From NCBI RefSeq assembly GCF_948472415.1, contig NZ_OX419519.1, positions 7,717,001-7,781,000 of the forward strand: 64,000 nt of DNA. Direction: 5' to 3'. Position numbers and translations under genes: made by a program. How positions within the stretch are numbered: position 1 is the stretch's first letter; each line of letters begins with the position of its first letter. Below are positions 18,084 through 26,290 of the stretch, one piece after another. This stretch comes from Kitasatospora fiedleri. GTDB lineage: Bacteria; Actinomycetota; Actinomycetes; Streptomycetales; Streptomycetaceae. Below the pieces are notes generated by a model that was given only the letters and a program-made list of their open reading frames with translations, ran no database searches and was not told the origin of the DNA.

Positions 18084-19600
18084 ATGCTGGGAGCACCCAA
18101 CCCGGTCGAACTGCCGTACGGCGGGAGCTGGCAGGAGTTCGGCGCCCTGCTGCGCCACTGGCGCCGCGACGCCGGCTGGACCCAGGCCCAACTCGGCGCC
18201 GCCGTCGGCTACGACCACACCGCCGTCAGCCGACTCGAACACGGCATCCGCCGCGCCACCCCCCGACTGGTCCGCCGGATCGACGAACTCCTCGGCAGCG
18301 GCGGCGAACTCACCCGCTGCTACCACCGCGCCGAGAGCGCCGAGGGCGACCGCCCCGCCCTCCCCCCGCACCTGCTGCGCCCCCCGCTGCCCCCCGGCAC
18401 CGGCCCCCTCCCCGCCGGACCGCCACCGTCCCCGCCGACGACTGCCCCGCCACCCTCCCCGGCTACGACGTCCAGTGCCCGCTGCACGGCGCCACCGGCT
18501 GCCACCTCCCACCCCCGCCACCGCCGTCGCCCTGCACGCCGCGTTCTGCGCCGACCCGCCGCGCCCCTCGACACCGACACCGTGCACGCCCTCGCCGCCG
18601 TCCTCGGCGCCCAGCTCCACGGCGCCGAACGGGCCATGGCCGGGCCGGCGGCGGGTGGACGGGTTCCGGGTGGACGGGTTCCGGGTGAGCGGAGCACGGG
18701 TGGCCGGGGCCCGGGCGAACAGGGGCCGGGGGAACGGGGGTTCGGCGGGAGCGGACCGGGCGCCGTGATCGAGGGCACCCTGCGCGCCGTCGTCGCCCGG
18801 CTCGCCGACGCCCCCGCCCGGCACCGCCGGGTCCTGGCCCGCCTCGCCGCCGAGTACGCCCACGCCGCGGGCAGCCTGCGCCTGCACGGCGGACGCCCCG
18901 CCACCGCGATGGCCTGCTTCGACCGCGCCCTCGGCTGGGCCGCGCTGGCCGGCGACGCCACCACCCAGGTCGCCGCCCTCAGCGACATGGCCGTCCTCGG
19001 CCTGCTCGACGACGATCCCGCCTCGGCCGGCGACTACGCCCGCGAGATCCGCCGCGCCGCCCCGGACGCCACTGGTCCGACGCCCTCGCCACCCTCGGCG
19101 AAGCCCGCGCCACCGCCCTCGCCGGCGACATCCGCGCCACCGCCCGGCACCTCGGCCGCGCCCGCCAGCACCTCGACCGGCCCGCCACCGCCGTCGACGC
19201 CGAGGAACACGTCCCCTGGCTCGCCCCCGCCGCCCTGCGCCTACGCGTCGAATCCGGCTCCTCCGCCGCCCTGCGCGACCTGGCCGCCGCCACCGCCGAC
19301 CCCCGCCTCGCCCACCGCGCCCTGACCGCCGCCACCGCCGCACTCGACCTGCTCGGCGACGGCCGACTCCCCGCCGCCCGCGCCATGCTCACCGTCCGGA
19401 TCGCCGACTGCCACCTCTGCGCCGACGACCCGCACACCGCACTCGCCACCCTCACCCCCGTCCTCGACACCGACGGCACCCCGCTCCCCGCCCTGGTCCG
19501 CCACGAACTCCGCGGCCTGCGCACCCGCCTCGCCGCGGGCGCCGACCGCTGGGGGCCGGGGGCGGCGGAGGCGGTGGCGCGGCTGGGGGCGGCGATCTGA
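18084..19600 (+). pseudogene. XRE-family regulator with TPR-like C-terminal part, four single-base frameshifts
   Basis: The ATG at 18084 follows GGGGGAGG. An N-terminal helix-turn-helix (FGALLRHWRRDAGWTQAQLGAAVG, then HTAVSRLEHGIR) is followed by a long helical region with TPR-like pairs (YAHAAGSLRLHGGRPATAMACFDRALGWAALAGD, QVAALSDMAVL), a layout seen in many streptomycete transcription factors. Reading needs four -1 corrections: near 18425, 18517 and 18567, which together restore frame, and near 19073 (CCACTGG should be CCACCTGG, giving TWSDALATLGEARA). The middle stretch has CPATLPGYDVQCPLHGATGCH, a Cys/His cluster. The end at 19600 is AVARLGAAI. Probably one intact gene spoiled by sequence errors. 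Confidence 0.75.
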
Positions 19601-19837
19601 GGCCGCCGCGTGGGCGGTGCCGGTGGGGCGGGGGGTTGGTTGCCCTCTCCGCCCTGGGCCGCCGCGCATCGCCCGACGTGTGCGGTCAGGGCCGATCGCC
19701 GGGAGTGGGAATTCGGGTGTGGGTGGGTGGGGGGGGCGGGCGGCAGACTCGGCGGAGGGGAATCGACGGCGTCGCGGTGGCAGCCGCTTTCGGGCTGGGG
19801 CGGCCCTCGGGGCCCTGGCGTTCGCTCGACAACGGGG

Positions 19838-20788
19838 GTGCCCCGACCGACAGTCGGCTGCCGGTCACCTCGCGGGGGGAGGTGGGCGGCACGGACGGAC
19901 CGGTTGCTGAGCGACTGGCACCTGGAGCAGGCCCGCCGGGTGCACCGCCTGCAGCGGGCGGCGCCGGCGGCCGGGACCGCCGTGCCGCGCCCCGTCGAAC
20001 CGCCCGCTCCGGCCGCCGGCTACTGGCACCGGCCGTCCGCGGACGAGCAGACGGCGGTCCGGGTCAGCGCCTGGCTGGACGGGCACGACCTCCGGCAGAC
20101 CGGAGCCGATGCCGATGCCGACGCCGACACCGACGTCGATGCCACGGCGGCCACCGGGTGGGTCGGCCGTACGCCGGCCCGGATCGCGGGCCTGGGCACC
20201 GGTGGCGGCGAGCCCGACCCGCCGCACCCCGTGGCGCAGTGGCGGGAGTGGGTGGCCGAGGCGGAGGCGGGCGGGCTCCCGGTGGCCGCGCCGGCCCGCG
20301 CCCTGCTCCCGGTGGTCGCCGACGCCACCGCCCTGGTGCACGACGCGATGCGCGCGGCCCCCGCCGCCGTCCTGGTGCACGGCGACACCTCCCGGGCGAA
20401 CGTGCTGCGCACCCCCGACGGCTACGCGCTGATCGACCGAGAGACCGCCCGGGCGGAAGTCCCCTGGTGGGCGGCGGTGGACGTGGCCTTCCGGTTCGCC
20501 ACCCCCGTCGGCGGCCGCACCGTCGCCCCCGACCCCCGGCAGGCGCGCCCCCTGCTCGCCGCCCACCTGCACGCCGACGGCCCGCCCGGCCCCGCCGACC
20601 CGACCGCCTTCGCGGGCCTGCTGCGCAGCCAACTCGCCTGCACCGCCTGGTCCCTGTGGCCGGCCCTGGGCCACCGCGCCGCCACCCCCGAACAGCGGGC
20701 CCGCGGACTGCGGATCGTCACCGCCACCGCCCGCGACCTCCCCCGGATCATCCGCTCCCTCGACGGCTGGACCACCCTGCACCACTGA
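19838..20788 (+). CDS. Aminoglycoside phosphotransferase-like protein (5' end uncertain)
   Basis: The C-terminal lobe of a small-molecule kinase-like fold is clear: VLVHGDTSRANVLRTPDGYALIDRETARAEVPWWAAVDVAFRF holds the Brenner motif (HGDxxxxN) and the metal-binding Asp of IDRE. The ATP-binding N-lobe (Gly loop, Lys) is not recognisable upstream, so the gene is N-truncated, frameshifted, or starts later than it seems. GTG at 19838 is only the best in-frame start. A GADADADADTDVD insert is encoded by simple GCCGAC repeats at about 20104-20145. Kinase activity is doubtful if the N-lobe is truly absent. Confidence 0.55.
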   Translation: MPRPTVGCRSPRGGRWAARTDRLLSDWHLEQARRVHRLQRAAPAAGTAVPRPVEPPAPAAGYWHRPSADEQTAVRVSAWLDGHDLRQTGADADADADTDVDATAATGWVGRTPARIAGLGTGGGEPDPPHPVAQWREWVAEAEAGGLPVAAPARALLPVVADATALVHDAMRAAPAAVLVHGDTSRANVLRTPDGYALIDRETARAEVPWWAAVDVAFRFATPVGGRTVAPDPRQARPLLAAHLHADGPPGPADPTAFAGLLRSQLACTAWSLWPALGHRAATPEQRARGLRIVTATARDLPRIIRSLDGWTTLHH

Positions 20789-21019
20789 ACCGCCCGGCCG
20801 GGCCGCCCCCGGCTGCGCCCCGCAGCCTCGCCGCTCTGCTCCCTCGCCCGGTCGGCCCGATTCTCGCTGTTCCCCCAGCCCCCATACTCTGTCGGCCCTG
20901 CGCCCCCAACACCCCTCAATCCGATGTCATCACCCTTTCTTGGTGAAAGACATATGATCGCCCCGCCAATTCGGCCCGGACGCGAGCGGGCTGACGACCG
21001 ATTCGACGGGGAAGTGGCC

Positions 21020-21424
21020 ATGGCGGCAGGGCGAGGCGACGACGACCTCGGCGGTCGGGAGATTGCCGACGGCGATCTGCTGGAGGTTGCTGGCGATCCG
21101 GCGCAGACCACCGAACTGCAGCGCACTCTGCGGACGTTGGCGACGAACGACAAGGTCAGCCTTGAACTGCGGGAGATGGCGCGCGAGGTGCTCACCGGGC
21201 TGATCGGGATGCGGGAGAAGACCGAGTCTGACCGCTACCTGTCGGCGATCAGTGCCCGCCTGGACGAGATGCGCACCGCGGCCGAGAACCTCTCGCCGGA
21301 GGAGCGAGCGGCCTCCGAGAAGCGGGCCGTAAAGCTGCGTGAGCAGTACGAAGCCGAGCGTGGCCCGGAAGAGTCCGACGAGACCTGGGATCGTTCGCAC
21401 GAGTCTCACAAGGACTTCGCTTGA
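21020..21424 (+). CDS. Hypothetical acidic helical protein
   Basis: 134 aa from ATG at 21020 (MAAGRGDDDLGG), chosen for the GGGGAAG just upstream; starts at 20954 and 20924 are possible. The sequence is charged and helix-forming: ELQRTLRTLATNDKVSLELREMAREVLTGLIGM, then AENLSPEERAASEKRAVKLREQYEAERGPEESDE. No domain recognised and no membrane segment. Codon use is less GC-biased than in neighbours, as for the next two genes. Confidence 0.6.
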   Translation: MAAGRGDDDLGGREIADGDLLEVAGDPAQTTELQRTLRTLATNDKVSLELREMAREVLTGLIGMREKTESDRYLSAISARLDEMRTAAENLSPEERAASEKRAVKLREQYEAERGPEESDETWDRSHESHKDFA

Positions 21425-21904
21425 CCGTTCCCCGTAAGCTTTCTCGGAGCTTGGAAGTCGTCTCATCCGGGCCACCGGGTAGGCTCCAGGCGCGATGCTC
21501 GTGGAGCACCTGGTGCCGGACGTTCCAGTTGGCACCGGTTGAGCGTCCGGCCATGCCTACGCAGTACGAGTTCGGCTGAGACATCGAGGAGCAGCCGGGC
21601 GGGGATGACGTCCAGGAGGGTGAGGTCAGACATCGGGTCGAGATCGCCGCCATCGAGGGCCGCCGGGAATTGGCCGGCAACCGCGCGGTGCTGATCGGCA
21701 GTCGACAGGGCCGTGGAAGGAGCGATCACGTCCTTCGGGCTGTCAGTGCGGTGTACCGACAGGCTGCCAGCTGCAACGGAAACCTGCTATCGGTACCCCA
21801 GCCAGGTGTCACCTCCGATTGCGGCGCGGAGCCTGTCAGTCCGGACTGGCATGATGCGCGGTGCGCAGATCACGCTGGCCATGTGGTCGAGGAGGGAAAC
21901 GAAC
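21425..21904. other. Gene-poor spacer, possibly decayed coding sequence
   Basis: 480 bp without a supported gene. On the minus strand a frame around 21729-21463 reads MSDLTLLDVIPARLLLDVSAELVL, which looks protein-like but has no start context or recognised family. It may be a relic. Confidence 0.35.
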
Positions 21905-22630
21905 GTGTTGAACAGAGGGTCAGAAGAGTTTTGCCGTCACTGTGGTGAGCCCGTCACCCTCGTCGGCGACCGCTGGACCCATGGCCGCCATGGTTTCGGC
22001 GGCTGGGGCACCGTGGGGTGCAGCGCGTACAGCTTCACCCTGCGCGGAGCCTGGGACAGCCGTCTGACCAAGTCCGAGAAGGCCCAGCCTCGTACGCGGG
22101 GTCAATTGGATGGGCGAGAGGAGTTCCCCGCCTGGCCCGCCTTGCAGCAGGCGCGGCGGGTAGCCGAGCGTAAAGAGCGCGAGGCGGCTGAACTCGCGGC
22201 GGTGCGCTTCTCTCCCGTGTTGGCCAGGGCTGTCAAAGCCGCAGAGGCGATCGTCGCGAATCCGGGTAGTACGACCTTCCGGACCCTGGAGCGGCGTCGC
22301 CAGGCCGTGTGCGTGGCGATGGAGCAGCAGGCCCGAAGCGCCCGTCTGACCCGTCATGACGGCGACCGCACATCGCTGCACTCCAGCGGTGGTAGGGAAG
22401 CCGAACTCAACCGGCTCTTGCAGCTCACCCGGGACCTGTTCAAGGCGCTACGGGAAGCCGAGGAGTTTCTGCCACCCGAGGAAGCGGTCAAAGCGGCCAC
22501 CAGCCGCTACAGCGCCCGAATCGACCAGATCGCCACAGCGCGTTACGACTCTTTGCCGACGCACGGAGACGGGGCCTTCGACGAACGCCGGGCACTGGAG
22601 GCCGCCCGCCTACGAACCAGGAATTCCTAG
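21905..22630 (+). CDS. Hypothetical protein with N-terminal CxxC zinc-ribbon-like motif
   Basis: 241 aa from GTG at 21905, preceded by GAGGAGGG. Near the N-terminus EEFCRHCGEPVTLVGDRW gives a CxxC knuckle and WGTVGCSAYSF a later Cys, which may form a small zinc site with His residues between (THGRHGFGG). The rest is helical and charged (QQARRVAERKEREAAELAAV, LLQLTRDLFKALREAEEFLPPEE). Not assigned to a family. It sits between another unknown gene and a nucleotidase in a stretch of atypical codon use. Confidence 0.62.
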   Translation: MLNRGSEEFCRHCGEPVTLVGDRWTHGRHGFGGWGTVGCSAYSFTLRGAWDSRLTKSEKAQPRTRGQLDGREEFPAWPALQQARRVAERKEREAAELAAVRFSPVLARAVKAAEAIVANPGSTTFRTLERRRQAVCVAMEQQARSARLTRHDGDRTSLHSSGGREAELNRLLQLTRDLFKALREAEEFLPPEEAVKAATSRYSARIDQIATARYDSLPTHGDGAFDERRALEAARLRTRNS

Positions 22631-22866
22631 GACTCGAGACAGTTCGGAGGGGCGCGGTTCGCGTTCGTGTTCTTCGGTGGCCGGGGTAGCGACCTGACGG
22701 ACTTCCTTGCGGTCATCGCCGGCCGCGCCGTTAGCGGTGTGGACCACCAGAGCCGTCAGCGGTGGGTCGCCGCGGTGGTGCGAGGTGCGGACAGTGCGGC
22801 CGAGTACCCGGCCGCACCAGAGAGATCCCGGCTTCGAAACGCACCGACACTGTGACTGACGGTGCG

Positions 22867-23823
22867 TCAGCTCTGCCCCAGCGAGGGAGGTGCCTGCTCG
22901 TTAGGCTGCCCGAAGGGAACGTGGACGCTGGGCGTCGTACGCGAGGTGCTCGTGAGGTGGATGGCCTGGTCGTCGAAGAAGATGTGCGGCTTGAGGATCC
23001 TCATGATCTTGCCTTTGTCGATCCCGCCGAGGAAGAACGCGTCGTTCACTCGCAGGCCCCACCGCTTCAGGCTCATGACGGCCCGTTCGTGGGCGGGAGC
23101 GTTGCGGGCGGTGACGAGTGAGACGTGGACACGGAGGCGGTATCCGGGATCCTTCTGGCGTTCCTCCTCCTCGCGCCGCTGGATCCGGTTCACCGCGGCC
23201 AGGAAGTCTTTGAGCGGCCCCGGGTCGTGCGCGGTGCCGGCGTTGGCGATCTCATGCTCCCGAAATCCCTCGATCCCGTTGCTTTGGTAGACCTGTTCGG
23301 AAGCGTTGTCGGCCAGGATCCCGTCGAAGTCGAAGGATATTCGCAGGTCTCGGTCGCTCGTGTCGTCCTCGACGGTCGGGCCGAGGACGGAGCCGGCGGG
23401 TAGGCCCGCGCTGACGGCTTCGCGGACGTCCTCCTGGTTCGCTGAGAGGAACAGCGACATGTTGAGCGCCGGCATGAAGCGGTACGGCGATTTGCCCTGC
23501 ATGAACACGGCCCGGGTGATCGGCAGCTCGTGGGTCTGGATGGACCGCATGACCCTCAGTCCGGTGTCGGGGTCATTGTGGGACAGCACGATGACCTCGA
23601 CCAAGGGGTCGTGCGGGGCGGGAGCGAGGTCGTTCAGCGACAGCAGACGCCGGACGAACGAGAAGGCCACCCCGGGTTTGAGGGTCTCGTCCAGGTGCTC
23701 CTCTTGGTAGGAGCGGTAGCCCTCTTCGCCCTGCTCCCGGAACACCGCGTCAGACTCGGTCAAGTCGAACAGGGCGCTGGAGGCAATGCCTATGACGAGG
23801 CGTTCCGAAAGATCGTACGGCAT
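22867..23823 (-). CDS. 5'-nucleotidase, cN-I family
   Basis: 318-aa protein resembling cytosolic 5'-nucleotidase I. Blocks: FSFVRRLLSLNDLAP, PLVEVIVLSHNDPDTGLRVMRSI, FMQGKSPYRFMPALNMSLFLSAN, then ISFDFDGILADN (HAD-type DxD/E motif), HVSLVTARNAPAHERAV (Thr motif) and DAFFLGGIDKGKIMRILKPHIFFDDQ (Lys and Asp/Asp motifs). Expected to dephosphorylate nucleoside monophosphates in the cytoplasm. ATG at 23823 follows GAGGGG. The frame stays open upstream into the MarR region, but homology begins at MPYDLSERLVIGI. Isolated gene with codon use unlike the core genes. Confidence 0.85.
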   Translation of the reverse strand: MPYDLSERLVIGIASSALFDLTESDAVFREQGEEGYRSYQEEHLDETLKPGVAFSFVRRLLSLNDLAPAPHDPLVEVIVLSHNDPDTGLRVMRSIQTHELPITRAVFMQGKSPYRFMPALNMSLFLSANQEDVREAVSAGLPAGSVLGPTVEDDTSDRDLRISFDFDGILADNASEQVYQSNGIEGFREHEIANAGTAHDPGPLKDFLAAVNRIQRREEEERQKDPGYRLRVHVSLVTARNAPAHERAVMSLKRWGLRVNDAFFLGGIDKGKIMRILKPHIFFDDQAIHLTSTSRTTPSVHVPFGQPNEQAPPSLGQS

Positions 23824-23915
23824 CTCGCCAACCCCTCTGCACCATTCTGGGCCCATTACGCCCATTATTGTCGCACTTATGTGCGATCGTACCTGATGGG
23901 CCAGTGTGGGGGCCG

Positions 23916-24362
23916 TCAGGGGGCCGCGAGGCGTTGGAGCAGGGTGTTGAGGGTGGCGCGTTCGGTGGGGGAGAGGGGGGTGAGGAGGTCCTCGGTGACG
24001 CGGCGGCTGTCGCGGTCGGCGGTGCGGAGCAGGGCGTGGCCGGCGGGGGTGAGGACGACCTGGCGGCTGCGGCGGTCGGCCGGGTCGGGGCGGCGTTCGG
24101 CCAGGCCCAGGCGTTGGAGGTCGTCCAGCAGGGAGACGATCGCGCTGGGGTCGTAGCCGAGGCGGTCGGCGAGTTCGCGCTGGCGGGCGCCGTCGACGGT
24201 GGCGAGGTAGCGCAGGATCGCGTGGTGGCGCAGCCGGAGTCCGTGCTGTTCCAGGGCGGCGTTGAACGCGCTGCCGGAACGCAGGCCGAGGCGGTACAGC
24301 AGGTAGCCGGTGTCGGCGTGCAGGCCGTGCATCCAGGGGTCGTCGCTCATGGGGGTCATCAT
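23916..24362 (-). CDS. MarR-family transcriptional regulator
   Basis: 148-aa winged-helix regulator. Helices 3-4 are RQRELADRLGYDPSAIVSLLDDLQRLGLAERRPDPADRRSRQVVLT, with the typical wing DRRSRQVVLT. Start ATG at 24362, with a second Met at 24350. Divergent from the SDR operon, with a perfect dyad between them, so it most likely represses that operon and itself and responds to an acid or CoA-thioester ligand. The ligand is not known. Confidence 0.9.
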   Translation of the reverse strand: MMTPMSDDPWMHGLHADTGYLLYRLGLRSGSAFNAALEQHGLRLRHHAILRYLATVDGARQRELADRLGYDPSAIVSLLDDLQRLGLAERRPDPADRRSRQVVLTPAGHALLRTADRDSRRVTEDLLTPLSPTERATLNTLLQRLAAP

Positions 24363-24381
24363 GCCAGAGCGAAGATGTTCG

Positions 24382-24412
24382 GAACAATCATTGACATCAA
24401 CAATGATTGTTC
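24382..24412. promoter_or_regulatory. MarR operator, perfect 12-bp dyad
   Basis: GAACAATCATTG (24382-24393), spacer ACATCAA, CAATGATTGTTC (24401-24412). It lies 20 bp upstream of marR and ends 10 bp before the SDR start, so bound protein would cover both promoters. The AT content contrasts sharply with the surroundings. Confidence 0.85.
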
Positions 24413-24421
24413 ATAGCTTCA

Positions 24422-25417
24422 ATGGCCATGAGCAACGAAACCCTCCAGAACCCACCGACCGCCCTGAACGGCCGTCAGCCCCTCGACCTGACCGGCAAGG
24501 TCGCCGTGGTCACCGGCAGCGGACGCGGTCTCGGCCTGGCCTACGCCACCGCGCTGGCCGCCGCCGGCGCCGCCGTCGTGGTCAACGATCTGGACGCCGA
24601 GGTCGCCGACGCCGCGGCCGCCACCCTCACCGCCGCGGGCGGCCGGGCCGTCGCGGTGGCCGCCGCCGTCGGCACCGCCGAGGCCGCGCAGGCCCTGGTG
24701 GACCGGGCCGTCGACGCCTTCGGGCGGCTGGACGTGATGGTCACCAACGCGGGCATCCTGCGCGACCGGGTGCTGTGGAAGATGACCGACGAGGACTTCG
24801 ACGCCGTCGTCGCCACCCACCTGCGCGGCACCTTCACCTGCGCCCGGGCCGCCGCCGTCCGGATGCGCGAACAGGGCGAGGGCGGCCGGTTGATCCTGAT
24901 CGGCTCCCCGGCCGGGCAGCGCGGCAACTTCGGCCAGACCAACTACGCCGCCGCCAAGGCCGGGATCGCCGCGATGGCGCGCACCTGGTCGATGGAGCTC
25001 GGCCGGTCCGGCATCACCGTCAACGCCGTCGTCCCGGTCGCGGCCACCGCGATGACCGAGACCGTCCCCGCCTTCGCCCCGTACGTCGAGGCGATGCGGC
25101 AGGGCGCCCCGCTGCCCGATTTCCTGCGCAAGGGCGAGGGCTTCGGCACCGCCGAGGACTGCGCCGCGCTGGTCCCCTTCCTCGCCTCCGACGCCGCCCG
25201 CGAGGTCACCGGCCAGTGCATCGGCATCGGCGGCGACAGGCTCGCCCTCTGGTCGCACCCGCAGGAGGCGGCCGTGGCCTACGCCAACGGCGGCTGGCGC
25301 CCGGAGACCATCGCCGCCGCCTGGGCGACCTCGGTCGGCCGCGAGCCGCAGACCGTCGGCATCCCCGCCCCCGCCGTCCCGGCCGCCGCCCCCGCCACCC
25401 CGGGCGGAGCGAAGTGA
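24422..25417 (+). CDS. SDR-family oxidoreductase
   Basis: 331 aa, NAD(P)-dependent short-chain dehydrogenase. TGSGRGLGLAYA is the cofactor loop, VTNAGILRD the NAG motif, and the catalytic set is Ser in LIGSPAGQ, then YAAAK (Tyr, Lys). A C-terminal extension of about 60 residues after ECTGQ-like EVTGQCIGIGGD resembles the long SDRs that act on acyl-CoA intermediates (3-hydroxyacyl-CoA dehydrogenase type). ATG at 24422 or 24428. First gene of a four-gene operon under the MarR dyad. Confidence 0.85.
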   Translation: MAMSNETLQNPPTALNGRQPLDLTGKVAVVTGSGRGLGLAYATALAAAGAAVVVNDLDAEVADAAAATLTAAGGRAVAVAAAVGTAEAAQALVDRAVDAFGRLDVMVTNAGILRDRVLWKMTDEDFDAVVATHLRGTFTCARAAAVRMREQGEGGRLILIGSPAGQRGNFGQTNYAAAKAGIAAMARTWSMELGRSGITVNAVVPVAATAMTETVPAFAPYVEAMRQGAPLPDFLRKGEGFGTAEDCAALVPFLASDAAREVTGQCIGIGGDRLALWSHPQEAAVAYANGGWRPETIAAAWATSVGREPQTVGIPAPAVPAAAPATPGGAK

Positions 25418-26286
25418 ACCCCGCCGAGCTGACCGCGATCGACGTCCACACCCACGCCGAGGTCTCCGCGCACGGCCGCACCGCGCTCGACGAGGAGCTG
25501 AACGCGGCCTCCAGCGGCTACTTCAAGGTGGCCGGCGACCGCAGGCCCACCGTTACCGAACTGGCCGCGTACTACCGCGAGCGGCGGATGGCCGCCGTGG
25601 TGTTCACCGTCGACGCCGAACACGCCACCGGCCGCCCGCCCGTCCCCAACGAGGAGATCGCCGAAGCCGCCGCCGCCAACGCCGACGTGCTCATCCCGTT
25701 CGCCTCGATCGACCCGTTCCGCGGCAGGGCGGGCGTCCGGCTGGCCCGCCGCCTGGTCGAGGAGCACGGCGTCCGGGGCTTCAAGTTCCACCCCAGCATC
25801 CAGGGCTTCTTCCCCAACGACCGGCTCGCCTACCCGCTGTACGAGCTGATCGAGGAGACCGGCACCGTCGCGCTCTTCCACACCGGCCAGACCGGCATCG
25901 GCGCGGGCGTCCCCGGCGGGGGCGGCATCCGGCTCAAGTACTCCAACCCGCTGCACGTGGACGACGTCGCCGCCGACTTCCCGCAGCTGAAGGTGGTCCT
26001 CGCCCACCCGTCCTTCCCCTGGCAGGACGAGGCGCTGGCCGTCGCCACCCACAAGCCCGGCGTGCACATCGACCTCTCCGGCTGGTCGCCCAAGTACTTC
26101 CCGCCGCAGCTCGTCCGGTACGCCAACACCCTGCTCCAGGACAAGGTGCTGTTCGGCTCCGACTACCCCGTGCTCACCCCCGACCGCTGGCTCGCCGACT
26201 TCGCGCAGCTGCCGATCAAGGACGAGGTCCGGCCGAAGATCCTCAAGGACAACGCCGCCCGCCTGCTCGGACTCGCCCGGCCGTGA
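25414..26286 (+). CDS. Amidohydrolase-2 family protein (metal-dependent hydrolase/decarboxylase)
   Basis: 290 aa, TIM-barrel of the COG2159 type. GTG at 25414 overlaps the SDR stop (GTGA). Metal motif DVHTHAEV at the N-terminus, GVRGFKFHPSIQGFFPND in the middle, TVALFHTGQTG, VVLAHPSFPWQDEAL and LFGSDYPVLTPDRW (Asp). Members are hydrolases, hydratases or non-oxidative decarboxylases of carboxylic acids. Here, between an SDR and an acyl-CoA ligase, it probably acts on a ring-derived or branched acid. The reaction is not determinable. Confidence 0.85.
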   Translation: MNPAELTAIDVHTHAEVSAHGRTALDEELNAASSGYFKVAGDRRPTVTELAAYYRERRMAAVVFTVDAEHATGRPPVPNEEIAEAAAANADVLIPFASIDPFRGRAGVRLARRLVEEHGVRGFKFHPSIQGFFPNDRLAYPLYELIEETGTVALFHTGQTGIGAGVPGGGGIRLKYSNPLHVDDVAADFPQLKVVLAHPSFPWQDEALAVATHKPGVHIDLSGWSPKYFPPQLVRYANTLLQDKVLFGSDYPVLTPDRWLADFAQLPIKDEVRPKILKDNAARLLGLARP

Positions 26287-26290
26287 CGCC

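Noticed and set aside
21463..21729. Minus-strand ORF reading MSDLTLLDVIPARLLLDVS
   Set aside because: No ribosome site, no family, and surrounding DNA shows no coding bias. Kept only as a possible relic.
22631..22866. Short plus-strand ORF between the CxxC gene and the nucleotidase
   Set aside because: No start context and no recognisable protein pattern.
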